Shown: one piece after another, positions 14,594 to 22,913 of the stretch
Layout: every line of letters begins with the position of its first letter
Numbering within the stretch: the stretch's first letter is position 1
Origin: Caulobacter segnis
GTDB taxonomy: Bacteria; Pseudomonadota; Alphaproteobacteria; Caulobacterales; Caulobacteraceae
NCBI RefSeq assembly: GCF_019931575.1
Contig: NZ_CP082923.1
Coordinates: 2,170,001 to 2,234,000, forward strand
DNA: 64,000 nucleotides
Direction: 5' to 3'
Made by a program: the position numbers and the translations under genes
Notes under the pieces: generated by a model
Database searches by the model: none
Told to the model about the DNA's origin: nothing
Seen by the model: the letters and a program-made list of their open reading frames with translations, nothing else

Positions 14594-17299
14594 TTGACTT
14601 TTTCACGCCAAACCCGCCGAAGCCTGCTGCTGAGCTGCAGCCTCGTGCCCGCCGTGCTGGTCATGCACGGCGCGGCGTTCGCTCAAGACGCGTCCAAGGC
14701 CGATGACGCCACCAGCGTTGGCGAAATCATCGTCACCGCCTCGCGCATCGACCGCGCCGGTTTCGAGGCTCCAACCCCGACGGTGCGCGTCACCGCTCAG
14801 GACCTGAGCGTCGGCGCCCGTCCGAATATCGCCGCGGCTCTGAACGACCTGCCGCAATTCCGCGCCACGACCTCGGCCCAGACCACCGGCACCAACACGG
14901 GCGCGGGCAACGCGCCGGTCGACCTGCGCGGCCTTGGCATCAGCCGCACCCTGGTGCTGCTGGATGGCCGTCGCTTCTCGGGCGACAACGACCTGAACCT
15001 GATCCCGAGCATCCTGACCAAGGGTGTCGACGTGGTGACCGGCGGCGCCTCGGCCGCCTGGGGCTCCGGCGCTGTCGCCGGCGTGGTCAACATCAGCATC
15101 GACCGCAACTTCACCGGCCTGAAGATGGGCGTCGAGGCGGGCGAGTCCTCCTACGAAGACGCCAAGCAGATCCGCGTCGAGGCGGCGGCGGGCAAGAGCT
15201 TCGCCGATGGCCGCGGCCACTTCGTGATCGGCGGCGAATATCTCGACAACGATGGCGTGATCCCGAAGAACAGCCGCCCGAACATCGGCCGCTGGGCCAC
15301 GGTGTCGAACGGCGCTGGCCGCTTCGTCCTGGCCCCCGACGTCGGTTTCTCGAACGCAGCCTATGGCGGCCTGATCATGTCGGGCGTGCTTAAGGGGCAG
15401 GCCTTCAATCCTGACGGCACCCTGCGCACCTTCGACGCCGGTACGGTGATCGGCACCAACTCGGTGGGCGGCGAAGGCCCGTCGAACGACGACCTGTCAC
15501 CCCTGGTCACGCCGCAGAAGCGCTACGCCACCATGGCCAGCGTCACCTACGACCTGACCGACAAGATCAAGATGACGGCCGAGCTGCGTCGCTCGCGGAT
15601 GTGGAACAACTACATCTGGTTCGGCGACCACAACCGCGGCAACCTGACGATCAAGTCGGACAACGCCTTCCTGCCGACGGCGGTGAAGACGGCCCTGGCC
15701 GCCGCCGGCCAGACCTCGTTCACGATGGGGCGCTTCAATACCGAGGCCTATCCGACGATCGACTTCGAGCGCGTCTCCACCCAGGGTACGCTTGCCCTGG
15801 ATGGCTCGTTCGGCGATGGCTGGCGCTGGAGCGCTTACTACAGCCACGGCGAGAACGAGAACAACATCGACACACCTGGGTTCTTCCTGACCCAGAACTA
15901 CGCCAACGCCGTCGACTCGGTGATCAGTCCGACCACGGGCCAGGCGGTCTGCCGCATCGCCCTGAGCGACCCGACGACCAACTGCGTACCCATCAACCTG
16001 TTCGGCCAGGGCGCGCCTTCCAAGGCGGCTCTGGACTACGTGACCGGCACGCCGAGCATGCGCGAAACCAGCAAGCTGGACGTCGGCGGCTTCAGCCTGC
16101 GCGGCGAGCCCTTCAGCCTGCCGGCCGGCCCGGTCTCGATCGCCGTCGGCGCCGAGGCCCGCAAGGAGTCGGTCGATCGCACCGTCGGCGCGCTGGATAC
16201 GGCCAAGGCCTTCACCAGCTTCAGCTTCTCGGCCATGGCCGGCAGCTACAGCGTCAAGGAAGCCTTCGCCGAAGTGCTGGTGCCCGTCGTCCGCGACATC
16301 CCGGTCTTCAACAAGCTGGAAGTCAACGCCGCCGCGCGGGTCTCCGACTACAACACCACCGGCTCGATCTGGTCGTGGAAGCTGGGCGCCACCAACGAGT
16401 TCTTCCCGGGCTTCCGGGGGCGGATCACCAAGTCGCGCGACATCCGCTCGGCCAACCTGACCGAGCTCTTCACCACCAGCACGACCGGCTACAACACGAT
16501 CGTCGACCCGCAGACCAATTCCAGCGTCTATGTGCTGACCAACGGCGGTGGCAACGCGAACCTGACGCCCGAGACGGCCAAGACCTTCACGACCGGCTTC
16601 GTCTATTCGCCGCCGTCGCTGCCGGGCTTCAACATCTCGGTCGACTACTTCGACATCGACATCAACAACGTGATCACCACGGTCTCGGCGCAGGACATCG
16701 TCACGCGCTGCGCCAACGGCAACACGGACATGTGCTCGCGGGTCACGCGTGACAGCAGCGGCACGATCACCCGGATCGTCTCGACCTACGTCAACCTGGC
16801 CAACTACAAGACCGACGGCGTCGACGCAGAGATCTCGTACGCGACCAACCTGGATCGCCTGATCCCCGACGCGCCGGGCCGCATCCGCGCCCGCTGGCTG
16901 ATGACCTGGGTCAACAGCCTGACCACCAACGACGGGGTCAGCAAGATCGAGTACGTGAAATCGCAAGGCTACTCGTTCGGTCTGGGCACGCCCAAGACCC
17001 GCATGACCGCCGCGCTCGACTGGGCCGGTGAGGTGTTCAGCGCCAACGTCCGGGCCCGATACATCTCGCCGGGCAACTACAACAACACCGTCGATCTCGT
17101 GAACGGCCACATCAAGGCCTACACCTATGTCGACCTGGGCGTTCAGGCGCGGCTGCCGGAAATCCGCGGCCACGAGATCGAACTGTACGCCAATGCGACC
17201 AATCTCTTCGACAAGGACCCGCCGATCGGCTCGCTGTACTCGCCGTACTACGACGTCATCGGCCGTTATGTGACCGTCGGCGCGCGGATGCGTTTCTAA
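14594..17299 (+). CDS. TonB-dependent receptor under glycine riboswitch
   Basis: A 901-residue outer-membrane receptor with a signal peptide ending in HGAAFAQ, TonB-box-like VGEIIVTASR, a plug (GARPNIAAALNDLPQFR, VDVVTGGASAAWGSGAV) and a barrel ending in VTVGARMRF. The long plug/barrel and VDVVTGGASAAWG motif place it with the large receptors found beside secreted peptidases. It appears to start at TTG 14594, 6-7 bases after GAGGGGA; no ATG is in range. It is downstream of a tandem glycine riboswitch and followed by an S9 peptidase gene. Likely imports peptides, perhaps glycine-rich (inference). Confidence 0.93.
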   Translation: MTFSRQTRRSLLLSCSLVPAVLVMHGAAFAQDASKADDATSVGEIIVTASRIDRAGFEAPTPTVRVTAQDLSVGARPNIAAALNDLPQFRATTSAQTTGTNTGAGNAPVDLRGLGISRTLVLLDGRRFSGDNDLNLIPSILTKGVDVVTGGASAAWGSGAVAGVVNISIDRNFTGLKMGVEAGESSYEDAKQIRVEAAAGKSFADGRGHFVIGGEYLDNDGVIPKNSRPNIGRWATVSNGAGRFVLAPDVGFSNAAYGGLIMSGVLKGQAFNPDGTLRTFDAGTVIGTNSVGGEGPSNDDLSPLVTPQKRYATMASVTYDLTDKIKMTAELRRSRMWNNYIWFGDHNRGNLTIKSDNAFLPTAVKTALAAAGQTSFTMGRFNTEAYPTIDFERVSTQGTLALDGSFGDGWRWSAYYSHGENENNIDTPGFFLTQNYANAVDSVISPTTGQAVCRIALSDPTTNCVPINLFGQGAPSKAALDYVTGTPSMRETSKLDVGGFSLRGEPFSLPAGPVSIAVGAEARKESVDRTVGALDTAKAFTSFSFSAMAGSYSVKEAFAEVLVPVVRDIPVFNKLEVNAAARVSDYNTTGSIWSWKLGATNEFFPGFRGRITKSRDIRSANLTELFTTSTTGYNTIVDPQTNSSVYVLTNGGGNANLTPETAKTFTTGFVYSPPSLPGFNISVDYFDIDINNVITTVSAQDIVTRCANGNTDMCSRVTRDSSGTITRIVSTYVNLANYKTDGVDAEISYATNLDRLIPDAPGRIRARWLMTWVNSLTTNDGVSKIEYVKSQGYSFGLGTPKTRMTAALDWAGEVFSANVRARYISPGNYNNTVDLVNGHIKAYTYVDLGVQARLPEIRGHEIELYANATNLFDKDPPIGSLYSPYYDVIGRYVTVGARMRF

Positions 17300-17314
17300 G
17301 CCTCGCCCGACACA

Positions 17315-17359
17315 GCGCCGCCGGCTGCGTACCCCCTCGCTTCCCCCTGCCGGCGGCGC
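17315..17359 (+). other. Intercistronic hairpin between TBDR and S9 peptidase genes
   Basis: A perfect 10-bp stem (GCGCCGCCGG / CCGGCGGCGC) with a 25-base loop lies in the 84-base gap. No T tract follows, so it may modulate read-through or protect the upstream mRNA end. Confidence 0.5.
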
Positions 17360-17383
17360 ACCCTCCTTATGGATGTCCCCTCC

Positions 17384-19330
17384 ATGATCTCTCGCCATTC
17401 CCTGGCGCTGGCCCTCGCGGCCAGCGCGGCCGTCGTCGCGACCCCGCTGGCGGCCCAGACCATCACCCCGCCCGCCGCCATCGTCGTCGATGGCGCGCCG
17501 GCCATTCCGCAGGATCTGGTCGCGGCGACCGCGCCCTACCTGCAGGCCCGCCACGCCAACTTCCTGGGCTGGAACGCGGCCGACCACTCGATGCTGGTCA
17601 AGACCCGCTTCGGCGGCTCTGACCAGGTCCACGTCGTGGCCAAGCCCGAGGGCGACCGCCGGCAGATCAGCTTCGAGAACGAGCCGATCCTGGCCGCGGC
17701 CCTGTCGCCCAAGGGCGACACGCTGGTGGTCCAGAAGGATAAGGGCGGCGACGAGTTCTACCAGCTCTACGTGCTGGAAGCGGGTCGCCCGCGCCTGATC
17801 ACCGACGGCAAGAGCCGCAACTGGTTCGGCGCCTGGTCGCACGACGGCAAGTTGGTCGGCTACGCCTCGTCGCGCCGTAACGGCGCGGACATGGACCTAT
17901 ACGTCGTCGATCCCAAGGATCCGAAGACCGATCGCCTGGTCGCCCAGGTGTCCGGCGGCGGCTGGAACATCGCCGACTTCTCGGCCGACGGCTCCAAGGC
18001 GCTGGTCTTGAACCGCATGTCGATCAACGACGCGGTGGTCTACGAACTGGACCTGGCCACCGGCAAGCTGAAGGCCCTGACCGATCCGAAGGCCAAGGCC
18101 TCGTACGTCGATCCCAAGTACGGACAGGACGGCGCGGTCTGGCTGACTTCGAACAAGGGCTCGGACTTCCTGCGCCTGGGCAAGCTGGACGCCAAGGGCG
18201 GCTTCGTCCCGGTGTCCAAGGAACCGCGCTGGGACGTCAGCGACTTCGCCGTCTCGCCCGACGGTTCGTTCGTGGTCTACGCGATCAACGAGGCGGGCGT
18301 GTCGCGCGTACGGGTCCTGGACGTCGCCACCGGCGCCGTTCGCCCCGTCACCGGCCTGCCGGCGGGCGTGATCCCCTACAGCATCGGCTCGGCCATCGAC
18401 ATCGCGCCCTGGGGCGAGATCGGGCTCAGCATGGCCAGCGCCAAGGTGCCGGGCGACGCCTTCTCGATCGATCCCAAGACCCTGGCCGTCACCCAGTGGA
18501 CCCACAGCGAGACGGGTGGCCTGGATCCCAGCCTGAACGTCGAGCCCAAGCTGGTCGAGGTCGCCAGCTTCGACGGCGAGAAGGTGTCGGGCTTCCTCTA
18601 CCAGCCCGACGTGGCCAAGTTCCCCGGCAAGCGTCCGCTGATCGTCGACATTCACGGCGGTCCGGAGGGCCAGACGCGTCCGGACTTCCTGGGCGGGAAC
18701 AACTACCTGCTCAACGAGCTGGGCATCGCGCTGTTCTTCCCGAACGTGCGGGGCTCCTCGGGCTACGGCGCGCGGTTCGTGAATCTCGACAACGGACCGT
18801 TCAAGCGCGAGGACTCGGTCAAGGACATCGGCGCCTTCCTCAACACGCTGGAGAAGGATCCGGCCCTGGACGCCAGCCGCTTCGCGGTGAACGGCGTCTC
18901 GTACGGCGGCTACATGTGCTACGCCTCGGCCACGCACTACAGCCCCCGCCTGAAGGGCGCGAACTGCTACGTCGCGATCTCCAACTTCGTCACGTTCCTG
19001 GAGAACACCCAGTCCTACCGTCGCGACCTGCGCCGGGTGGAATACGGCGACGAGCGCGACCCCAAGCAGCGTGAGCAGCTGATGAAGATCTCGCCGCTGA
19101 CCAGCGTCGACAAGATCACCATCCCGCTGCTGGTGGCCACCGGCGGCGCCGACCCGCGCGTGCCGGCCACCGAGGCCGACCAGATGATCAAGGCTGTCCG
19201 CGCCAAGGGCGGCGAGGCCTGGCACGTGCTGGCCAAGAACGACGGCCACGTTTTCCGCAAGAAGGAGAACGAGGACTACTACTTCTGGACCAGCATCATG
19301 TTCTGGCGAAAGACCCTGCTGGGTCAGTAG
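17384..19330 (+). CDS. S9 family serine peptidase (prolyl oligopeptidase/DPP-like), exported
   Basis: A 648-residue exported peptidase: signal peptide ending in VATPLAAQ, a beta-propeller with TolB-like repeats (residues about 60-390), and a C-terminal alpha/beta hydrolase. The triad is S506 in NGVSYGGYM, D590 in GGADPRVP and H622 in KNDGHVF. The ATG at 17384 gives a normal signal peptide; an in-frame ATG at 17369 adds five residues and neither has a strong ribosome site. Family members cleave oligopeptides in the periplasm. It follows the glycine-riboswitch TBDR gene by 84 bases, which suggests that imported peptides are cut here to free glycine or other amino acids (inference). Confidence 0.92.
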   Translation: MISRHSLALALAASAAVVATPLAAQTITPPAAIVVDGAPAIPQDLVAATAPYLQARHANFLGWNAADHSMLVKTRFGGSDQVHVVAKPEGDRRQISFENEPILAAALSPKGDTLVVQKDKGGDEFYQLYVLEAGRPRLITDGKSRNWFGAWSHDGKLVGYASSRRNGADMDLYVVDPKDPKTDRLVAQVSGGGWNIADFSADGSKALVLNRMSINDAVVYELDLATGKLKALTDPKAKASYVDPKYGQDGAVWLTSNKGSDFLRLGKLDAKGGFVPVSKEPRWDVSDFAVSPDGSFVVYAINEAGVSRVRVLDVATGAVRPVTGLPAGVIPYSIGSAIDIAPWGEIGLSMASAKVPGDAFSIDPKTLAVTQWTHSETGGLDPSLNVEPKLVEVASFDGEKVSGFLYQPDVAKFPGKRPLIVDIHGGPEGQTRPDFLGGNNYLLNELGIALFFPNVRGSSGYGARFVNLDNGPFKREDSVKDIGAFLNTLEKDPALDASRFAVNGVSYGGYMCYASATHYSPRLKGANCYVAISNFVTFLENTQSYRRDLRRVEYGDERDPKQREQLMKISPLTSVDKITIPLLVATGGADPRVPATEADQMIKAVRAKGGEAWHVLAKNDGHVFRKKENEDYYFWTSIMFWRKTLLGQ

Positions 19331-19340
19331 GGGCGGCGAG

Positions 19341-19371
19341 GGCGCGGACCTTAGGGACCGCGTCCTTTTCC
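19341..19371 (+). terminator. Probable rho-independent terminator after the S9 peptidase gene
   Basis: CGCGG and CCGCG arms (with inner CC/GG) form a hairpin directly followed by the T-rich TCCTTTTCC. It separates the riboswitch-TBDR-peptidase unit from the next gene. Confidence 0.5.
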
Positions 19372-19389
19372 TTGTAAGGATACAGGATC

Positions 19390-20349
19390 GTGTCGATCTC
19401 CTTGCGCTGGGCGGCGGCCGTGGCTTTGCTGCTTTCGGCCGGCCGGGCCTGGGCCCAGCCGGCGATAGACCATCACATGCATGTCCATTCACCGGCGATC
19501 CTCGAGATCCTGCCGGCCTATTGCGCCAGCCCGATGCGCAAGAACCCGTGTGACCAGCGCTTCGTCGCGCCGCTGACCGCCGCCGATGCTCTGAAGGCGA
19601 TGGATGGGGCGGGTATCAGGCAGGGCTGGCTGATGTCGACGGCCTATCTGGCCGAGAGCCCGCTGGCGGCGCCGCTGCCGGACGCCGCGAACGTCGTGCG
19701 TCAGGCCAACGAGTTCACCGTCGGTCTTGCGCGAAGCCGTCCCGACCGCTTCGCCGCCTTCGTCAGCGTCAATCCGACGGCGCCCGACGCCCTGGCGGAG
19801 ATCGCCCGCTGGAAGGGCGACCGCGCGGTGACCGGCCTGAAGCTGCATCTGACCAATTCCGGGGTCGACCTGCGTGATCCGGAGGAGGTCGCCAAGCTGG
19901 CGGCGGTCTTCCGCGCCGCGTCGGCCAACGGCTGGACGATCATGATCCACATGCGCACCGGCGCGGCCGATTATGGCGCGCGGGACGTGCGGGTGTTCCT
20001 GGACCAGGTGCTGCCGGCCGCTGGCGACCAGCCGGTGGTCATCGCCCATGCCGCGGGTTGGGGCGGGATCGACGCGGTCACCCTGGACGCTCTGGGCGCC
20101 TTCGCCGACGCCCTGCGGCGCGATCCGCGCCTGGGCCGCAACCTGCGTTTCGACCTGGCCCAGGTCTTTACCGACAGGGCGACACCCGAGGATCGCGCCC
20201 GAACGGCCGGCCTGATCCGGCGGATCGGTCCGGACCACTTCGTCGCCGGATCGGACTGGCCGTTCTCGGGTGATCTGAAGACCTATTTCGCGACCGCCTA
20301 CGCCGGGCCTGAATTGACCCCGGCCGAGTGGGCCAAGATCCTCGAGTGA
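19390..20349 (+). CDS. Secreted amidohydrolase_2 family metal-dependent hydrolase
   Basis: A 319-residue TIM-barrel hydrolase with signal peptide (AGRAWAQ). The metal site begins with HHMHVH at residues 28-33; further ligands are expected in MIHMRTGA, VIAHAAG and the C-terminal GSDWPFSG. The fold matches amidohydrolase_2 enzymes (decarboxylases and lactonases); substrate unknown. It starts at GTG 19390 with AAGGA about 12 bases upstream. A probable terminator separates it from the S9 peptidase gene, so it may have its own promoter. It converges on the receiver-kinase gene with a 13-base gap. Confidence 0.83.
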   Translation: MSISLRWAAAVALLLSAGRAWAQPAIDHHMHVHSPAILEILPAYCASPMRKNPCDQRFVAPLTAADALKAMDGAGIRQGWLMSTAYLAESPLAAPLPDAANVVRQANEFTVGLARSRPDRFAAFVSVNPTAPDALAEIARWKGDRAVTGLKLHLTNSGVDLRDPEEVAKLAAVFRAASANGWTIMIHMRTGAADYGARDVRVFLDQVLPAAGDQPVVIAHAAGWGGIDAVTLDALGAFADALRRDPRLGRNLRFDLAQVFTDRATPEDRARTAGLIRRIGPDHFVAGSDWPFSGDLKTYFATAYAGPELTPAEWAKILE

Positions 20350-20362
20350 TGACCTAGGGCGG

Positions 20363-21508
20363 CTACTCTTCAGCGACGACCGGGATCCGGACGGTGAAGG
20401 TGCTGCCCATGTTCTCGCCGCCGCTTTCGACGGTGATCGCCCCGCCGTGCAGCGCGACCAGTTGCTTGACTAGCGCCAACCCGATGCCGAGGCCGCCTTG
20501 GGCCTTGGCCAGGTGATCCTCGACCTGGGCGAAGATCTCGAAGATCCGCGACTGCATCTCCGGCGGGATGCCGATCCCGGTGTCCGTCACCCTGATCTCG
20601 GCCACGCCGTCATGGGCGCGCGCCGACAGGGTCACTGCGCCGCCGGGCGGGGTATATTTGGCGGCGTTGTTCAGCAGGTTGGCTACCACCTGCGCCAGTC
20701 GGGTGTGATCGGCGTCCAGCCAGATCGCCTGTCTGGGCGGTTCGAAGACGAACCGGTGGCCCGCGGCGTCCAGATTGTGCTGGCTGGCCTCGATCGCCGA
20801 GCGGAGGATCTCGCCCAGTTCGATCCGCTCCTTCTTCAGCGAGATCTTGCCCTGGCTGACGCGCGAGACGTCCAGCAGGTCGTCGACCAGGTGCGAGAGA
20901 TGGGTCAGCATGCGATCCATGCGCACGCGGATGTCCTGGCTGCGCTCGGGCGAGATGTCCTTGTTCAGCAGGTGCAGGCCGCCGCTGAGGGCGGCGACGG
21001 GATTGCGCAGCTCGTGCGCCAGCACCGCCAGGAAGCTGTCCTTGTGCCGGTCCGCCCGCCGCAGGGCCTGGGCCGCGGCCTCCAGCTCGTCGCGTTGGGC
21101 CTGGATCTGCTGGCGCTGCCGATGCAGGTCGAAGAAGACATTGGCCTTGCTGCGCAGGACCGTCGGCTCGATGGGCTTCTGGATGAAGTCGACCGCGCCG
21201 GCCTCGTAACCCCGGAAGCGGCGTTGCAGGTCGGTCGTGCCGGCGGTGACGAAGATGATCGGGATGTGGCGGGCGCGTTCGCTGCCGCGCATGAACTCAG
21301 CCAGCTCGAAGCCGTCCATGCCGGGCATCTGCACGTCCAGCAGCGCCAGGGCGACTTCATGCGCAAGAAGCAGTTCCAGCGCCTCCTCGCCCGAGCGGGC
21401 CTTCAGGCAGGTCAGGCCCTCGCGTTGCAGCAGGGCCTCCAGCGCCAGCAGGTTCTCTTCGAGGTCGTCGACCAGGAGGAAGTTGATCGGTTTATCGGCC
21501 ATCATCAT
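20363..21508 (-). CDS. Receiver-histidine kinase (response regulator/sensor hybrid, soluble)
   Basis: A 381-residue cytoplasmic protein with an N-terminal receiver (VDD at 13-15, D58 in LLDVQMPGMDG, K111 in IQKPIEP), a coiled-coil linker (about 125-155), HisKA with H165 in AVLAHELRNP, and an ATPase domain with NLLNNAAKYT, DTGIGIPP and GLGIGLALV. It has no membrane segment. The first of three tandem ATG codons overlaps the stop of the CheB-type gene. A receiver placed ahead of the kinase implies that the output is set by phosphotransfer from another kinase, probably the 1142-residue hybrid kinase of the same operon. Confidence 0.9.
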   Translation of the reverse strand: MMMADKPINFLLVDDLEENLLALEALLQREGLTCLKARSGEEALELLLAHEVALALLDVQMPGMDGFELAEFMRGSERARHIPIIFVTAGTTDLQRRFRGYEAGAVDFIQKPIEPTVLRSKANVFFDLHRQRQQIQAQRDELEAAAQALRRADRHKDSFLAVLAHELRNPVAALSGGLHLLNKDISPERSQDIRVRMDRMLTHLSHLVDDLLDVSRVSQGKISLKKERIELGEILRSAIEASQHNLDAAGHRFVFEPPRQAIWLDADHTRLAQVVANLLNNAAKYTPPGGAVTLSARAHDGVAEIRVTDTGIGIPPEMQSRIFEIFAQVEDHLAKAQGGLGIGLALVKQLVALHGGAITVESGGENMGSTFTVRIPVVAEE

Positions 21509-22080
21509 GCGGGCCCCAGACTCGACAGGTACGATGCGATCGCATCGATGTTCATGGTGATCGCGGATGGGCAGGCCTCGAGGGCGGCCAGGGGCATGGC
21601 GGTCGCATAGGCCCCGGTCGGATCCTCGACGATCGCCACGCCGCCGGCGTCCTTCACGGCCTTGAGACCCGCCGCGCCGTCGTGATTGGCCCCGGTCAGA
21701 ATGACGCCGACCAGCTCGGGGCCATAGGCGTCGGCCGCGCTTTCGAAAAGCGCGTCGATCGACGGGCGCGAATAGTTGACCAACTCGTCGGTGGACAGGG
21801 CCAGGGTGCGTTGTGTCTCGACTAGCAGGTGATAGTCCGAGGGCGCCAGATAGATCGCGCCGCCCTCGATGGGCTCCTTGTCCTCGGCCTCCTTCACGGC
21901 GATCCGGCACTTGGACTGCAGCAGCGGCGCCAGCGCGTTGTCGCGATCCGGCGGCACGTGCACGACCACCAGGATGGGGAGGGAGAAGCGCGCCGGCAGG
22001 GCGGGCAGTATGGCCAGCAGCGCCTGGACGGCGCCGGCCGAAGCCCCGATCGCGACGGCCTTGATGGGCGTCTCGGTCAT
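21505..22080 (-). CDS. CheB-type protein-glutamate methylesterase domain, stand-alone
   Basis: A 191-residue protein that is only the methylesterase domain; the receiver domain of classical CheB is absent. The catalytic triad is visible: S14 in IGASAG, H41 in VVHVPP and D134 in LTGANHDGAAG. The ATG at 22080 overlaps the CheR-type stop (ATGA). In the family it hydrolyses methyl-glutamate on chemoreceptors, but no receptor gene is in the window. Together with the CheR-type gene and hybrid kinases it forms a non-chemotactic-looking module like those reported in stress-signalling clusters. Confidence 0.9.
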   Translation of the reverse strand: MTETPIKAVAIGASAGAVQALLAILPALPARFSLPILVVVHVPPDRDNALAPLLQSKCRIAVKEAEDKEPIEGGAIYLAPSDYHLLVETQRTLALSTDELVNYSRPSIDALFESAADAYGPELVGVILTGANHDGAAGLKAVKDAGGVAIVEDPTGAYATAMPLAALEACPSAITMNIDAIASYLSSLGPA

Positions 22081-22913
22081 CGCTCGCGCCTCTGGTAGAT
22101 CTTCTCGCCCGCCACGAACTCGGAGAAGGCCGGGGCGTGGGCGGAGAAGCGCAGGCTCTCCTTCGAGCCCAGGCCGAGGAAGCCGTTGCGGGTCAGGGAC
22201 TCCCGGAACAGGCCGATGGCGCGGTCCTGCAGCGGGCGATCGAAATAGATCATCACGTTGCGACACGAGATCAGGTGCATTTCGGCGAAGACCGCGTCGG
22301 TGACCAGGCTGTGATCGGAGAACACGACGCGGCTACGCAGGCTCTTGTCGAACGCCGCGCGCCCGTAGGCGGCTGTGTAGTAGTCCGACAGCGAGGACTT
22401 GCCGCCGGACTTGCGGTGGTTCTCGGTGAACTTGCGGATGCGGTCGAGCGGGAAGACGCCCGTCTCGGCCGCGGCCAGGGCTTCGGGATTGATGTCGGTC
22501 GCGTAGAAGATCGTGCGGTCGTAGAGGCCTTCCTCGCGAAACAGGATCGCCAGCGAATAGACCTCCTCGCCGGCGCTGCAGCCGGCGATCCAGACCTTCA
22601 GCGACGGATAGGTCCGAAGATGCGGCAGAACCTTCTCGCGCAGCGCCTTGAAGTAGGACGGGTCGCGGAACATGTCGCTGACCTGCACCGTCAGATAGTC
22701 GAGCAGGCGGGGCAGCATCGACGGGTCGTGCAGCACCCGATCCTGGATCGCCGAGATGGTCGGAAAACCCAGCTGGCCGCGCGCGTGGATCAGGCGGCGC
22801 TTGATCGACGCCCGGGCATAGTGGCGGAAGTCATAGTGATAGCGCTGGTGGAGGGCCTCCAGCAGAAGCTCGATCTCAAGGTCCTCGGTCATGGCGGTCA
22901 CGGTATCGCTCAC
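22077..22913 (-). CDS. CheR-type SAM-dependent protein methyltransferase
   Basis: A 278-residue methyltransferase with the CheR N-terminal helical domain (residues 10-70, YHYDFRHYARASIKRR) and the SAM-binding domain (VWIAGCSAGEEVYSLAI, then YATDINPEAL and CRNVMIYF). I place the start at GTG 22913 because it overlaps the upstream stop (GTGA), as in the other three genes of the operon; ATG 22892 is the alternative. It would methylate glutamates on a receptor or on coiled-coil regions of the adjacent kinase (inference). Confidence 0.91.
   Translation of the reverse strand: MSDTVTAMTEDLEIELLLEALHQRYHYDFRHYARASIKRRLIHARGQLGFPTISAIQDRVLHDPSMLPRLLDYLTVQVSDMFRDPSYFKALREKVLPHLRTYPSLKVWIAGCSAGEEVYSLAILFREEGLYDRTIFYATDINPEALAAAETGVFPLDRIRKFTENHRKSGGKSSLSDYYTAAYGRAAFDKSLRSRVVFSDHSLVTDAVFAEMHLISCRNVMIYFDRPLQDRAIGLFRESLTRNGFLGLGSKESLRFSAHAPAFSEFVAGEKIYQRRER

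Noticed and set aside
15497-17842. A 781-codon minus-strand ORF opposite the riboswitch TBDR
   Set aside because: Antisense shadow of the receptor and S9 genes; Arg/Asp/Val-rich without recognisable family.
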